Positions 1-5,386 of a stretch of 11,652 nucleotides of DNA are shown one piece after another. The stretch is from an uncultured bacterium. GTDB taxonomy: Bacteria; Cyanobacteriota; Vampirovibrionia; Gastranaerophilales; Gastranaerophilaceae. Under the pieces are notes generated by a model. It had not been told where the DNA came from. It worked only from the letters and a program-made list of their open reading frames with translations, and did no database searches. The stretch lies in contig CACZPB010000191.1 in the NCBI GenBank assembly GCA_902782905.1, positions 1 to 11,652 of the forward strand, read 5' to 3'. The translations under genes and the position numbers were made by a program. Numbering within the stretch: the stretch's first letter is position 1; every line of letters begins with the position of its first letter.

Positions 1-518
1 AACTCGGGATGATAAATGAGGTTCTCGATATGTCAAAATTGGAAGCTAATGCAATGAAGATTGTAAAAAGCGATTTTTGGATTTCCCGCGCGGTAAACGA
101 AGTATCAAATCTTCTTATGCCGTTAGCTAAAAAAAAGGGGTTAACTATAAACTCTGAAATCAGCCAAGATTTTGAAGTCTTTGCAGATTACCAAAAAATA
201 CAACAGATTTTATATAATCTTGTAAGTAACGCAATCAAATACTCTCCCGAAGGTGACAGCGTTGATATAGCAGTAATGCAGGGAGAAAACTGTTTCAGAA
301 TCGCAGTCCACGACAACGGAATCGGAATCGACCCCAAATATCACGGCAAAATTTTTGCAAAATTTGTACAATTAGATAGTGCCTATACAAAAAAAGAAAG
401 TTCTACTGGGCTTGGTTTAACTATAACAAAAGAGCTTGTTGAACTCCACGGGGGCAAGATTTCTGTCATAAGCGAAATCAACAACGGCTCAACTTTTATC
501 GTTGAAATACCGCAGTAA
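1..518 (+). CDS. Sensor histidine kinase, C-terminal part (5' end outside window)
   Basis: The reading frame is open from the first bases of the window, so the gene starts upstream; the ATG at 9 is internal. What remains is the end of the dimerisation helix (INEVLDMSKLEA, typical of the second HisKA helix just after the H-box) and a complete HATPase_c domain. Counting from the ATG at 9: N-box around residues 64-80 (QQILYNLVSNAIKYSP), G1 box DNGIGID at 102-108, F-box FAKFVQLD at 116-123, G2 box STGLGLTITKE at 132-142. By family knowledge this domain binds ATP and phosphorylates a histidine, which lies outside the window, and then passes phosphate to a response regulator. No receiver or output domain follows the kinase core, and no partner regulator is visible downstream. 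Sensor domain, membrane topology and stimulus cannot be judged here. Confidence 0.93.
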   Translation, partial: LGMINEVLDMSKLEANAMKIVKSDFWISRAVNEVSNLLMPLAKKKGLTINSEISQDFEVFADYQKIQQILYNLVSNAIKYSPEGDSVDIAVMQGENCFRIAVHDNGIGIDPKYHGKIFAKFVQLDSAYTKKESSTGLGLTITKELVELHGGKISVISEINNGSTFIVEIPQ

Positions 519-651
519 TTTTTTTAGTGATTAATTTATTGTTATTCCCCTTCAGAATGACGATAATGTATACCGCGATTAATCTTGAGCATATTAAAAT
601 AGCTTTTTTTCTTACATGCTCACTTCTTTACACTTGCTCAATCATTTTTAT
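519..651. other. Convergent intergenic region with a weak inverted repeat
   Basis: 133 bases lie between the 3' ends of the histidine kinase and the calpain-like gene. A T-run follows the kinase stop directly (519-525), without a hairpin before it. TGAGCAT at 586-592 is complementary to ATGCTCA at 616-622, a 7-bp stem with a 23-base loop that contains a T-run; this could be a poor terminator but is not a classic one. The stretch around 541-568 (ccccttcagaatgacg) looks like intergenic dispersed-repeat sequence. No coding potential was recognised. Confidence 0.35.
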
Positions 652-1407
652 TTAAGCCAAATCGTTATTAAAGTAACCAACGATATATTTAAAAGTATTC
701 AGCGCAGCATCTATGCTCATTTCTCTCGGTTTGTTACCGCGTTTTTCTTTTACTGTAACTGTGCCTTTTTCCAAATCAACATCTTCTAATATATAAACGT
801 GCCAGGTTCTTCCGTCGAGCATCTTCATGCCTGTTCCAATAAGCAAGCTGTGCTCTTTTTCCTTGTCCATACGTTTAAAAACTTCCATAACCCTCTCTCT
901 ATAACCGCTCAAGTCCATATTAAAGTCCTGCTCGGCTATGTTAACAGAAGGTTCTTTGCCCGTAAATATCTTTAAAAAGTGTGACGGCAAGTTGTTTTCA
1001 AAGTCATAAGTCTTAAAATCGTCCGTAAATCTGCAAAACCAAGGTTTTGTTTTATACTTCTTTTCATACTCTGCTACAGAAACGTCCATTGAACGTATTA
1101 TCTCGTTTTTTTGAGCATCATATAACTTGCCGTAACCACGAACGACAGCGTTTGTCGGAATTGAATATTTTTCCCTTGTGCCCATTGGGGTATAAAGATA
1201 ACAATTTATGAGGTGCGGATTATTATCATCATGTTTTATTTGGCGCTTCAAAACTTTTCTGCCGTTTTCAGTGTGGGATAAAGTTTCTAGAGATGTCATT
1301 AAATAGCAATCGCTAAAATGTTGTTTCGCAGAACTAAATCCGTCTATCTCCTTGTCGGAAATCGACGCTCGAAAACCAAGATTACCACTTACAATTCCAC
1401 ACTTCAT
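652..1407 (-). CDS. Calpain-like putative cysteine peptidase, orphan
   Basis: 251 residues, no signal peptide or membrane segment, so probably cytoplasmic. Annotation tools might call it hypothetical. The pattern fits a calpain (C2)/papain-type fold. SDCYLMTSLETLS at 32-44 matches the calpain helix 'GDCWLLAALASL' with the nucleophile at Cys34. WHVYILEDVD at 202-211 fits the catalytic-histidine strand with His203. RGNKP at 223-227 supplies Asn225 after a beta turn, the place of the third triad residue. The middle (about 60-190) contains YGKLYD and KPWFCRF and is unlike classical calpains. The ATG at 1405-1407 has no clear Shine-Dalgarno. The gene is monocistronic, convergent with the kinase and divergent from rpiB. 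Residues are seen; fold and activity are inferred. An inactive calpain-like domain is also possible, because the Gln of the oxyanion hole is uncertain (Gln29 is the candidate). Confidence 0.6.
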   Translation of the reverse strand: MKCGIVSGNLGFRASISDKEIDGFSSAKQHFSDCYLMTSLETLSHTENGRKVLKRQIKHDDNNPHLINCYLYTPMGTREKYSIPTNAVVRGYGKLYDAQKNEIIRSMDVSVAEYEKKYKTKPWFCRFTDDFKTYDFENNLPSHFLKIFTGKEPSVNIAEQDFNMDLSGYRERVMEVFKRMDKEKEHSLLIGTGMKMLDGRTWHVYILEDVDLEKGTVTVKEKRGNKPREMSIDAALNTFKYIVGYFNNDLA

Positions 1408-1426
1408 ATATATATTAAAATTTAAA

Positions 1427-1454
1427 AATGTAAATTATTGCTAAATTGTTTCAA
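1427..1454 (-). promoter_or_regulatory. Putative promoter of the calpain-like gene
   Basis: On the minus strand TTGAAA (1449-1454) is followed after 16 bases by TACATT (1427-1432), about 20 bases ahead of the ATG at 1407. It lies almost entirely within the region of the opposing rpiB promoter (1438-1466). Inference from sequence match only; the region is very AT-rich, so a chance match is possible. Confidence 0.35.
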
Positions 1455-1466
1455 AAATGTTACAAT
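1438..1466 (+). promoter_or_regulatory. Sigma70-type promoter of the rpiB operon
   Basis: TTGCTA at 1438-1443 and TACAAT at 1461-1466 are separated by exactly 17 bases. The expected transcript start, near 1473, lies downstream of an in-frame ATG at 1457 and just ahead of the ribosome binding site for the ATG at 1490. This supports the shorter start of rpiB. Confidence 0.6.
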
Positions 1467-1489
1467 TACTAACAAAAGGGACAGCTTTT

Positions 1490-1912
1490 ATGCCAAGAAT
1501 ACTGATTGGGTCAGACCACGGCGGATTTAGACTTAAAAACGAAATTATTGAACATATAAAGGCTCAAGGGTTTGAAGTAGAGGACTTTGGTACTCATACG
1601 CCTGAATCCTGTGATTATCCTGTTTATGCAAAAAAAGTTGCCAAAGAAGTTGCACTTTCAGGTGACAAAGGAATTCTAGTTTGCGGAACAGGTATAGGAA
1701 TGTCAATTGCGGCAAATAAAGTTCAAGGAATAAGAGCGGCTCTATGTTCTGACACGTTTTCTGCAAGAATGACAAGAATGCACAATGATTCAAACATTCT
1801 CTGTCTGGGCGAACGCGTCATCGGTACGGGGTTAGCGCTCGATATAGTGGATGTTTGGCTCAAAACCGAATTCCAAGGCGGAAGACATCAGAAAAGAATT
1901 GATATGATATAG
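1490..1912 (+). CDS. rpiB: Ribose-5-phosphate isomerase B
   Basis: 140 residues, normal for RpiB/LacAB isomerases. The enzyme interconverts ribulose-5-phosphate and ribose-5-phosphate in the cytoplasmic pentose-phosphate pathway. Visible motifs: SDHGG at 8-12 (Asp9-His10, substrate ring opening and binding), GILVCGTGIGMS at 61-72 with catalytic Cys65 and Thr67, IAANK at 73-77, RMHNDSN at 96-102 with His98, and EFQGGRHQKR at 127-136 (phosphate-binding Arg/His). The start at 1490 is chosen over the in-frame ATG at 1457 because AAAGGG (1475-1480) sits 9 bases ahead of it, the protein then begins directly with the first beta strand (MPRILIGSDHGG), and the 1457 ATG lies inside the promoter spacer. 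First gene of an operon; rsfS follows after 10 bases. Confidence 0.95.
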   Translation: MPRILIGSDHGGFRLKNEIIEHIKAQGFEVEDFGTHTPESCDYPVYAKKVAKEVALSGDKGILVCGTGIGMSIAANKVQGIRAALCSDTFSARMTRMHNDSNILCLGERVIGTGLALDIVDVWLKTEFQGGRHQKRIDMI

Positions 1913-1922
1913 CGAGGAATTA

Positions 1923-2330
1923 ATGACAGAAGAAATTAGTTCATACAAATTTGCGTGCGCAGTAGCAAGGTTTTTGGACGAAAAAATTGCAAGTAATATT
2001 TCAATACTAAATATTGCAAGCGTTTCATCTTTTGCGGATTATTTTGTAATCTGCTCAGCTCAAACCAGCACTCAAGTAAAAGCGCTCACAGAAAACCTTT
2101 CTGAAAAGGTAAAGTCAGTCTTTGCTAGGCTGCCTCTGGGCAAGGAAAACGATGTGAAAAATCGTTGGAATTTGATAGACTACGGAGATGTCGTAGTTCA
2201 CATTTTGCAAGAAGACGAGCGTGCAGCTTACGCTATTGAAAAATTTTGGAACCACGCGTTTAGCATTCCGCAAGATACGTGGCTCAAAGAATCTGTAGAA
2301 TACTCTGAATATGAAGGTGTAAAAAAATAA
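1923..2330 (+). CDS. rsfS: Ribosomal silencing factor RsfS
   Basis: 135 residues, the usual size of the RsfS/Iojap (DUF143) family, which binds ribosomal protein uL14 on the 50S subunit, blocks subunit joining and lowers translation under nutrient limitation. Family landmarks: the strand SSFADYFVICSA at 35-46, RWNLIDYGDVVVHI at 81-94 (the hallmark W-x-L-x-D-x-G-D-x-x-V-H), and ERAAYAIEKFW at 99-109. The end (about 112-135) is a short acidic tail. GAGGA (1914-1918) lies 4 bases before the ATG. The ORF starts 10 bases after rpiB and ends 1 base before the TPR gene, so it is co-transcribed. In many bacteria rsfS sits near nadD; here it is with rpiB instead. Confidence 0.93.
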   Translation: MTEEISSYKFACAVARFLDEKIASNISILNIASVSSFADYFVICSAQTSTQVKALTENLSEKVKSVFARLPLGKENDVKNRWNLIDYGDVVVHILQEDERAAYAIEKFWNHAFSIPQDTWLKESVEYSEYEGVKK

Positions 2331-2331
2331 T

Positions 2332-3402
2332 ATGGATAAAAAAGAATTAAACAAAGCTATAGAAAAAACCGTTCTGAAAATGGCTATGGAGCCTAATAAT
2401 ACCGAGCATTATCACGAACTTGCAAAATACTATGCAATGGATAATCAGTACGAAAAAGTTATTTCAGTTTATGAAAGTCTTTTGGAACTCGATCCGAAAG
2501 ATATGCAAACACTTCTTAATCTGGGAAGTATTTGGTTCTACGGAAAAGAGTACAAAAAAGCTCTCAAATACTTTAATCAGGCTATGCTTGTTAACCCGAG
2601 CAACTATCTTGTATATTACAATATGGCAAATACTTATGCAGAGCTTAAAAATTTTCCGAAAGCTCTCCATTACTACAACAGAACTCTTGATTTTAATTCT
2701 CAAGACCCTGAAATCTATAACGCGATTGCGCTTCTTTATCACGATTTTGAGGATTATGTAGAGGCAAGAGCATACTACGAAAAAGCACTTTCGCTTGACC
2801 CTAATAACCTAACGGCACTTGTAGATTTGGGTAATGTTTGCTTCAAATTGTTTGATTATAATAAAGCGTTAGAATACTATTACAAAGTATTCAACCTCGC
2901 ACCTGAGAACAAAACTGTTGCACTTTGTATTGCAAACACTCTTGCAGTAAACAAAGATAAAGAAAATTGCTACAAGTATTTTGACAAAGCAATAGAACTT
3001 GATGGCGACAACTACAAAGCATACACCTGTTACGCGATTGCAAAATCAGATTTCAAAGATTACGAAGGAGCAGTTGAACTTTATAAAAAAGCTGTTCAAA
3101 TCAATCCGAATGATGCAAACGCATATATCTTGATGGGCAACTTATATTCAAACATCAAAAAGTATAAAGAAGCAGAGGAAGCTTATAAAGAAGCACTAAA
3201 AATTAACAAAATGGATCCGAGTATTTTTGTTCTCATAGCAAACGTTTACTATATGAATAACGAAATTGAGCGTGCAATCCATTCATACAGGGCAGCGGTA
3301 AATATGAGACCTGAGAATGATGAATACAAGCTTGTATTCATCCAAGTATTAGAAGATTTCTTAAACGAATACAGAAAGGATGACATAATTGCAGCATTCT
3401 AA
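2332..3402 (+). CDS. Tetratricopeptide repeat protein, nine TPRs
   Basis: 356 residues made almost entirely of TPR units in strict 34-residue register: nine consecutive units fit residues 24-329, with the repeat-ending proline in phase at Pro55, 89, 157, 191, 259 and 327. No signal peptide or membrane segment, so a soluble cytoplasmic scaffold that binds peptides or proteins is likely; the partner cannot be read from sequence. The N-terminal 23 residues and the last 27 (helical, acidic, ending DDIIAAF) cap the superhelix. It starts 1 base after the rsfS stop; the nearest purine-rich site (AAGG, 2314-2317) is 14 bases away, so translation is probably coupled to rsfS. Its 3' end overlaps the next gene by 14 bases, suggesting that the TPR protein and the membrane protein act together. 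Confidence 0.9.
   Translation: MDKKELNKAIEKTVLKMAMEPNNTEHYHELAKYYAMDNQYEKVISVYESLLELDPKDMQTLLNLGSIWFYGKEYKKALKYFNQAMLVNPSNYLVYYNMANTYAELKNFPKALHYYNRTLDFNSQDPEIYNAIALLYHDFEDYVEARAYYEKALSLDPNNLTALVDLGNVCFKLFDYNKALEYYYKVFNLAPENKTVALCIANTLAVNKDKENCYKYFDKAIELDGDNYKAYTCYAIAKSDFKDYEGAVELYKKAVQINPNDANAYILMGNLYSNIKKYKEAEEAYKEALKINKMDPSIFVLIANVYYMNNEIERAIHSYRAAVNMRPENDEYKLVFIQVLEDFLNEYRKDDIIAAF
3376..3391 (+). promoter_or_regulatory. Ribosome binding site deciding a TTG start
   Basis: AAGGA at 3376-3380, 8 bases, then TTG at 3389-3391. The ATG at 3380-3382 is in the same frame but meets TAA two codons later, so it cannot be the start. The site lies inside the last codons of the TPR gene, giving an overlapping, probably coupled arrangement. 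Confidence 0.7.
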
Positions 3403-3796
3403 TCAAGTATATCCAATAGAGCGAATTTTATCGGCTCTTTCTTACATGACAGCAGGCGGAGTGGGCTTTGTTTGGCTAATTATAGCAGCGATATTCAAAA
3501 AACGTGTTACGCCTTTCTTGATGTACCATATTTTGCAATCTATCTTTATCTCGATTGCGTATTACCTGCTCACTATTTTATGTCAGATGGTATATGTAAT
3601 TTTGTATAGAATTCCGCTTATAAATGCGCTTCCGTATTTTATAAACATGCCGCTATCGTTTGCATTTGGACTATCTGTTTTGCAGATAATTACAACTGCG
3701 GTAATCCTATATTTGGCAATAACTTCATTTATGGGTTATTACAGTTATTTCCCTTGGGTGTCCGATATTATTGACCAAAATACCGGACGCCGATAA
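3389..3796 (+). CDS. Small membrane protein, Tic20/DUF4870-like, TTG start
   Basis: 135 residues, very hydrophobic. Predicted membrane segments at about 17-36, 47-72 and 90-113, the last perhaps split in two. TPFLMYHILQSIFISIAYYL (41-60) resembles the 'F-x-R-x-H/N-x-x-Q-A' helix start typical of Tic20/Ycf60 and DUF4870 proteins (His47, Gln50 here); this family link is inference from a short motif and topology. The start is TTG at 3389: AAGGA (3376-3380) lies 8 bases upstream, an in-frame TAA (3386-3388) stands directly before it, and no ATG suits better. It overlaps the TPR gene by 14 bases and ends the operon. Function unknown; protein translocation or a TPR-recruiting membrane anchor are possibilities only. 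Confidence 0.72.
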   Translation: MQHSNQVYPIERILSALSYMTAGGVGFVWLIIAAIFKKRVTPFLMYHILQSIFISIAYYLLTILCQMVYVILYRIPLINALPYFINMPLSFAFGLSVLQIITTAVILYLAITSFMGYYSYFPWVSDIIDQNTGRR

Positions 3797-3800
3797 GTTA

Positions 3801-3825
3801 TTGTTGGGTTTCACCCAACCTACAA
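3801..3825. repeat. Small inverted repeat hairpin, possible dispersed element
   Basis: GTTGGGT (3803-3809), loop TTC, ACCCAAC (3813-3819): a perfect 7-bp stem, extended by TTGT/ACAA around a 2-base bulge. It begins five bases after the stop of the small membrane protein. It resembles the short 'GGTTGGGTGAAACCCAA' intergenic repeats that occur in many copies in various bacterial genomes (recall, not searched). No U-tract follows, so it is not a classic terminator. Confidence 0.55.
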
Positions 3826-3855
3826 TCTGATTTTACCCCCCCTTTAATTACTCAA

Positions 3856-3880
3856 ACCCGCCCTTGAAATAAGGGCGGGT
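3856..3880. terminator. GC-rich hairpin between convergent genes, possible bidirectional terminator
   Basis: ACCCGCCCTT (3856-3865), loop GAAAT, AAGGGCGGGT (3871-3880): a perfect 10-bp stem, by far the most GC-rich spot in this AT-rich area. It stands between the 3' ends of the rpiB operon and the phosphodiester glycosidase gene, the place for a shared terminator. Neither side has a good run of U, so termination would be weak or factor-assisted; a repeat element or transcript-end stabiliser is the alternative. Beyond it CATTCG (3885-3890) and CGAATG (3918-3923), with TTTT/AAAA inside, form a further interrupted inverted repeat. Confidence 0.5.
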
Positions 3881-3930
3881 AGTTCATTCGCTTTTGAGGG
3901 GTTTTGTATTCTAAAAACGAATGTCCAAAT

Positions 3931-5151
3931 CTATGAAATTTTTCTTACCATTAAAGTATGCGATAAAGGTATTCCGCCTTGAACGGCCGGCCTATTCACA
4001 ACCTGACCTTTTATCATCATAACGGTTGAGCCGCCGCCATCCAAATTCATCGCGTTTACGCAGCCCAAATCCTTCATTAATTTTGCAAGCTCATTCAGCG
4101 TAAGTCCGATTGATGCGCCTTCTCTGCCGTCAGCCGTCAACATTATCAAATTATTGTCCTTTGTATAACCAATCGCTGTTCTCGGGTTCCTGCCGCCAAT
4201 AGAAGTTAGTTTCTGTTCTGTCATATCTACAAATACTTCACCGTTTTTGACCAAATACGGCCCGCCGCTTACAATATGCTGAACACCATTCCATTCGGGA
4301 TTGATTTTAACACTCAATTCAAACCGTCTTGCGCCTGCAATTGTACTCAGTTGCTTTTCAGGCCCAACGATGACAAATCCGTTTTTAGGAATTCTGTTTT
4401 GCTCAACACCCATTTTGACAAGCTTGCCGTTTTCTATAACAAGCTGAGTGCCATATTTCGGAGACGGAGGAGAAACTTCGCCCCACTCCGGAGTATATAC
4501 AAGTGTATGTACTGCCAGCATTCTTGGTTGATTAACATTATCAATTTTCAACTCTCCTATATTTGTTCTTACCTGAGCCCTAAGCTGAACTCTTGCCATA
4601 TCATAACCGTTATCAAATATTCCCATTGCTACCCTGTCGTAAATCGGACCTGTATAAACTTTTCCGTTTATCATCAATGTTCCTAAAGGAACACCGGTTT
4701 GAGGCTTAAAGTATCCGCCATTTATTGCAACAATTGCCCTTTCTCTCCCCGCAATCTTTGATATCTTTGACCTTGCAGCAAGAGTGCTTGATGCAATTGC
4801 CGGCTCTACCGCTAAATTCTCATTAACTCCTTTTGAAATCTCTACAACATTTATTCTGACAGGTTTTCCGTTATAATACTTTATCATCCTGATATGCTTA
4901 ATCCCTTTATCCACTTCGTTTATATGATAGTTTTTATACTTGTTTAGTATTTCCTCCTCAAACATCTCTTCCTGAATTTTTTCTCTCTCTTTTAAATAGT
5001 TGATAGTTGGAGAAATGCCTGTAATACCGCTTATGTCTTTGGCTGATATCCACAAATTCTGGCTAAACAGCAGACAAATTGCAATAGCTATTCCTGCTGC
5101 GCTCGTCGCAGTCTTTTCAAGCGGGGGTCTCTGTAATAACATCGTATCCAT
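3931..5151 (-). CDS. Membrane-anchored phosphodiester glycosidase family protein (NAGPA domain)
   Basis: 406 residues. The N-terminus has one hydrophobic segment at about 17-36 after Lys13, best read as an uncleaved signal anchor that places the rest outside the cytoplasmic membrane. A charged helical stretch (about 52-73) links to a NAGPA (DUF2233) domain, about 100-406. Landmarks: AIVAINGGYF at 139-148, VPLGTLMINGKVY at 154-166, HIVSGGPYLVKNGE at 292-305, RNPRTAIGYT at 321-330, MLTADGREGASIGLTLNELA at 337-356 and NLDGGGSTVMM at 369-379. The domain is named after mammalian uncovering enzyme, which removes GlcNAc from phosphodiester-linked sugars; bacterial members are often called exopolysaccharide or cell-wall glycan proteins, and the substrate here is unknown. 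AAAGG lies 8 bases before the ATG. It has its own promoter and seems monocistronic. Confidence 0.9.
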   Translation of the reverse strand: MDTMLLQRPPLEKTATSAAGIAIAICLLFSQNLWISAKDISGITGISPTINYLKEREKIQEEMFEEEILNKYKNYHINEVDKGIKHIRMIKYYNGKPVRINVVEISKGVNENLAVEPAIASSTLAARSKISKIAGRERAIVAINGGYFKPQTGVPLGTLMINGKVYTGPIYDRVAMGIFDNGYDMARVQLRAQVRTNIGELKIDNVNQPRMLAVHTLVYTPEWGEVSPPSPKYGTQLVIENGKLVKMGVEQNRIPKNGFVIVGPEKQLSTIAGARRFELSVKINPEWNGVQHIVSGGPYLVKNGEVFVDMTEQKLTSIGGRNPRTAIGYTKDNNLIMLTADGREGASIGLTLNELAKLMKDLGCVNAMNLDGGGSTVMMIKGQVVNRPAVQGGIPLSHTLMVRKIS

Positions 5152-5266
5152 TGCTTTTACCTTTATGGTTTGAGTGACGGATACCTTTTTTTTTAAAGAG
5201 TGGTGTGGGGCTAGTTAACACTCTAAAGTTTTAAGCTTTTTATTTTACGCTCATATCTCTATTATC

Positions 5267-5295
5267 ATTATATAATACACTTAATCAAATTTCAA
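5267..5295 (-). promoter_or_regulatory. Near-consensus promoter of the phosphodiester glycosidase gene
   Basis: On the minus strand TTGAAA (5290-5295), 17 bases, then a perfect TATAAT (5267-5272). The transcript would start near 5260 and carry a leader of about 108 bases. The spacer holds TGATTAAGTGTA, which recurs upstream, suggesting an operator. In the leader, AGAGTG and CACTCT (5197-5202 and 5219-5224) form a weak 6-bp stem. Confidence 0.68.
5276..5287 (-). repeat. Direct repeat copy 1 (TGATTAAGTGTA), inside promoter spacer
   Basis: The 12-mer reads TGATTAAGTGTA on the minus strand and lies wholly between the -35 and -10 boxes of the glycosidase promoter. An exact second copy stands at 5353-5364, 65 bases further upstream. 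A protein bound here would block RNA polymerase, so it may be an operator; this is inference. Confidence 0.5.
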
Positions 5296-5352
5296 GTGGT
5301 CTTAAAGTTAAACATAGTAATACTTTAGAATGATTTTTATAATGGTTTAAAG

Positions 5353-5364
5353 TACACTTAATCA
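5353..5364 (-). repeat. Direct repeat copy 2 (TGATTAAGTGTA)
   Basis: Exact copy of the 12-mer found in the promoter spacer, in the same orientation, start-to-start distance 77 bases. It lies between the stop of the repeat-protein gene (5387) and the glycosidase promoter. Its right part continues into TTAAGTGTACTTTAA, an imperfect palindrome. Confidence 0.5.
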
Positions 5365-5386
5365 CAGATTCCTACTTATAACTGCC

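Larger units (their letters stand above)
5152..5386 (-). other. Intergenic region between the repeat-protein and glycosidase genes
   Basis: The 235 bases hold the glycosidase promoter (5267-5295), two copies of a 12-mer, and an AT-rich leader with a run of nine A in the message orientation (about 5186-5194) just upstream of the ribosome binding site. No hairpin with a U-tract was found after the repeat-protein stop, so its transcript end is not explained. No ORF of note. Confidence 0.5.

Noticed and set aside
1457..1489. Longer rpiB start at ATG 1457
   Set aside because: No ribosome binding site; lies in the promoter spacer; the extra eleven residues do not belong to the RpiB fold, while ATG 1490 has AAAGGG 9 bases upstream.
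4276..4686. 136-codon plus-strand ORF inside the phosphodiester glycosidase gene
   Set aside because: Opposite strand of a clear NAGPA-domain gene, with a Cys/His/Ser-rich translation lacking any family motif; a shadow frame.
5197..5224. Terminator hairpin AGAGTG/CACTCT in the glycosidase leader
   Set aside because: Six pairs with a 16-base loop and an A-run rather than a U-run downstream in the message orientation.
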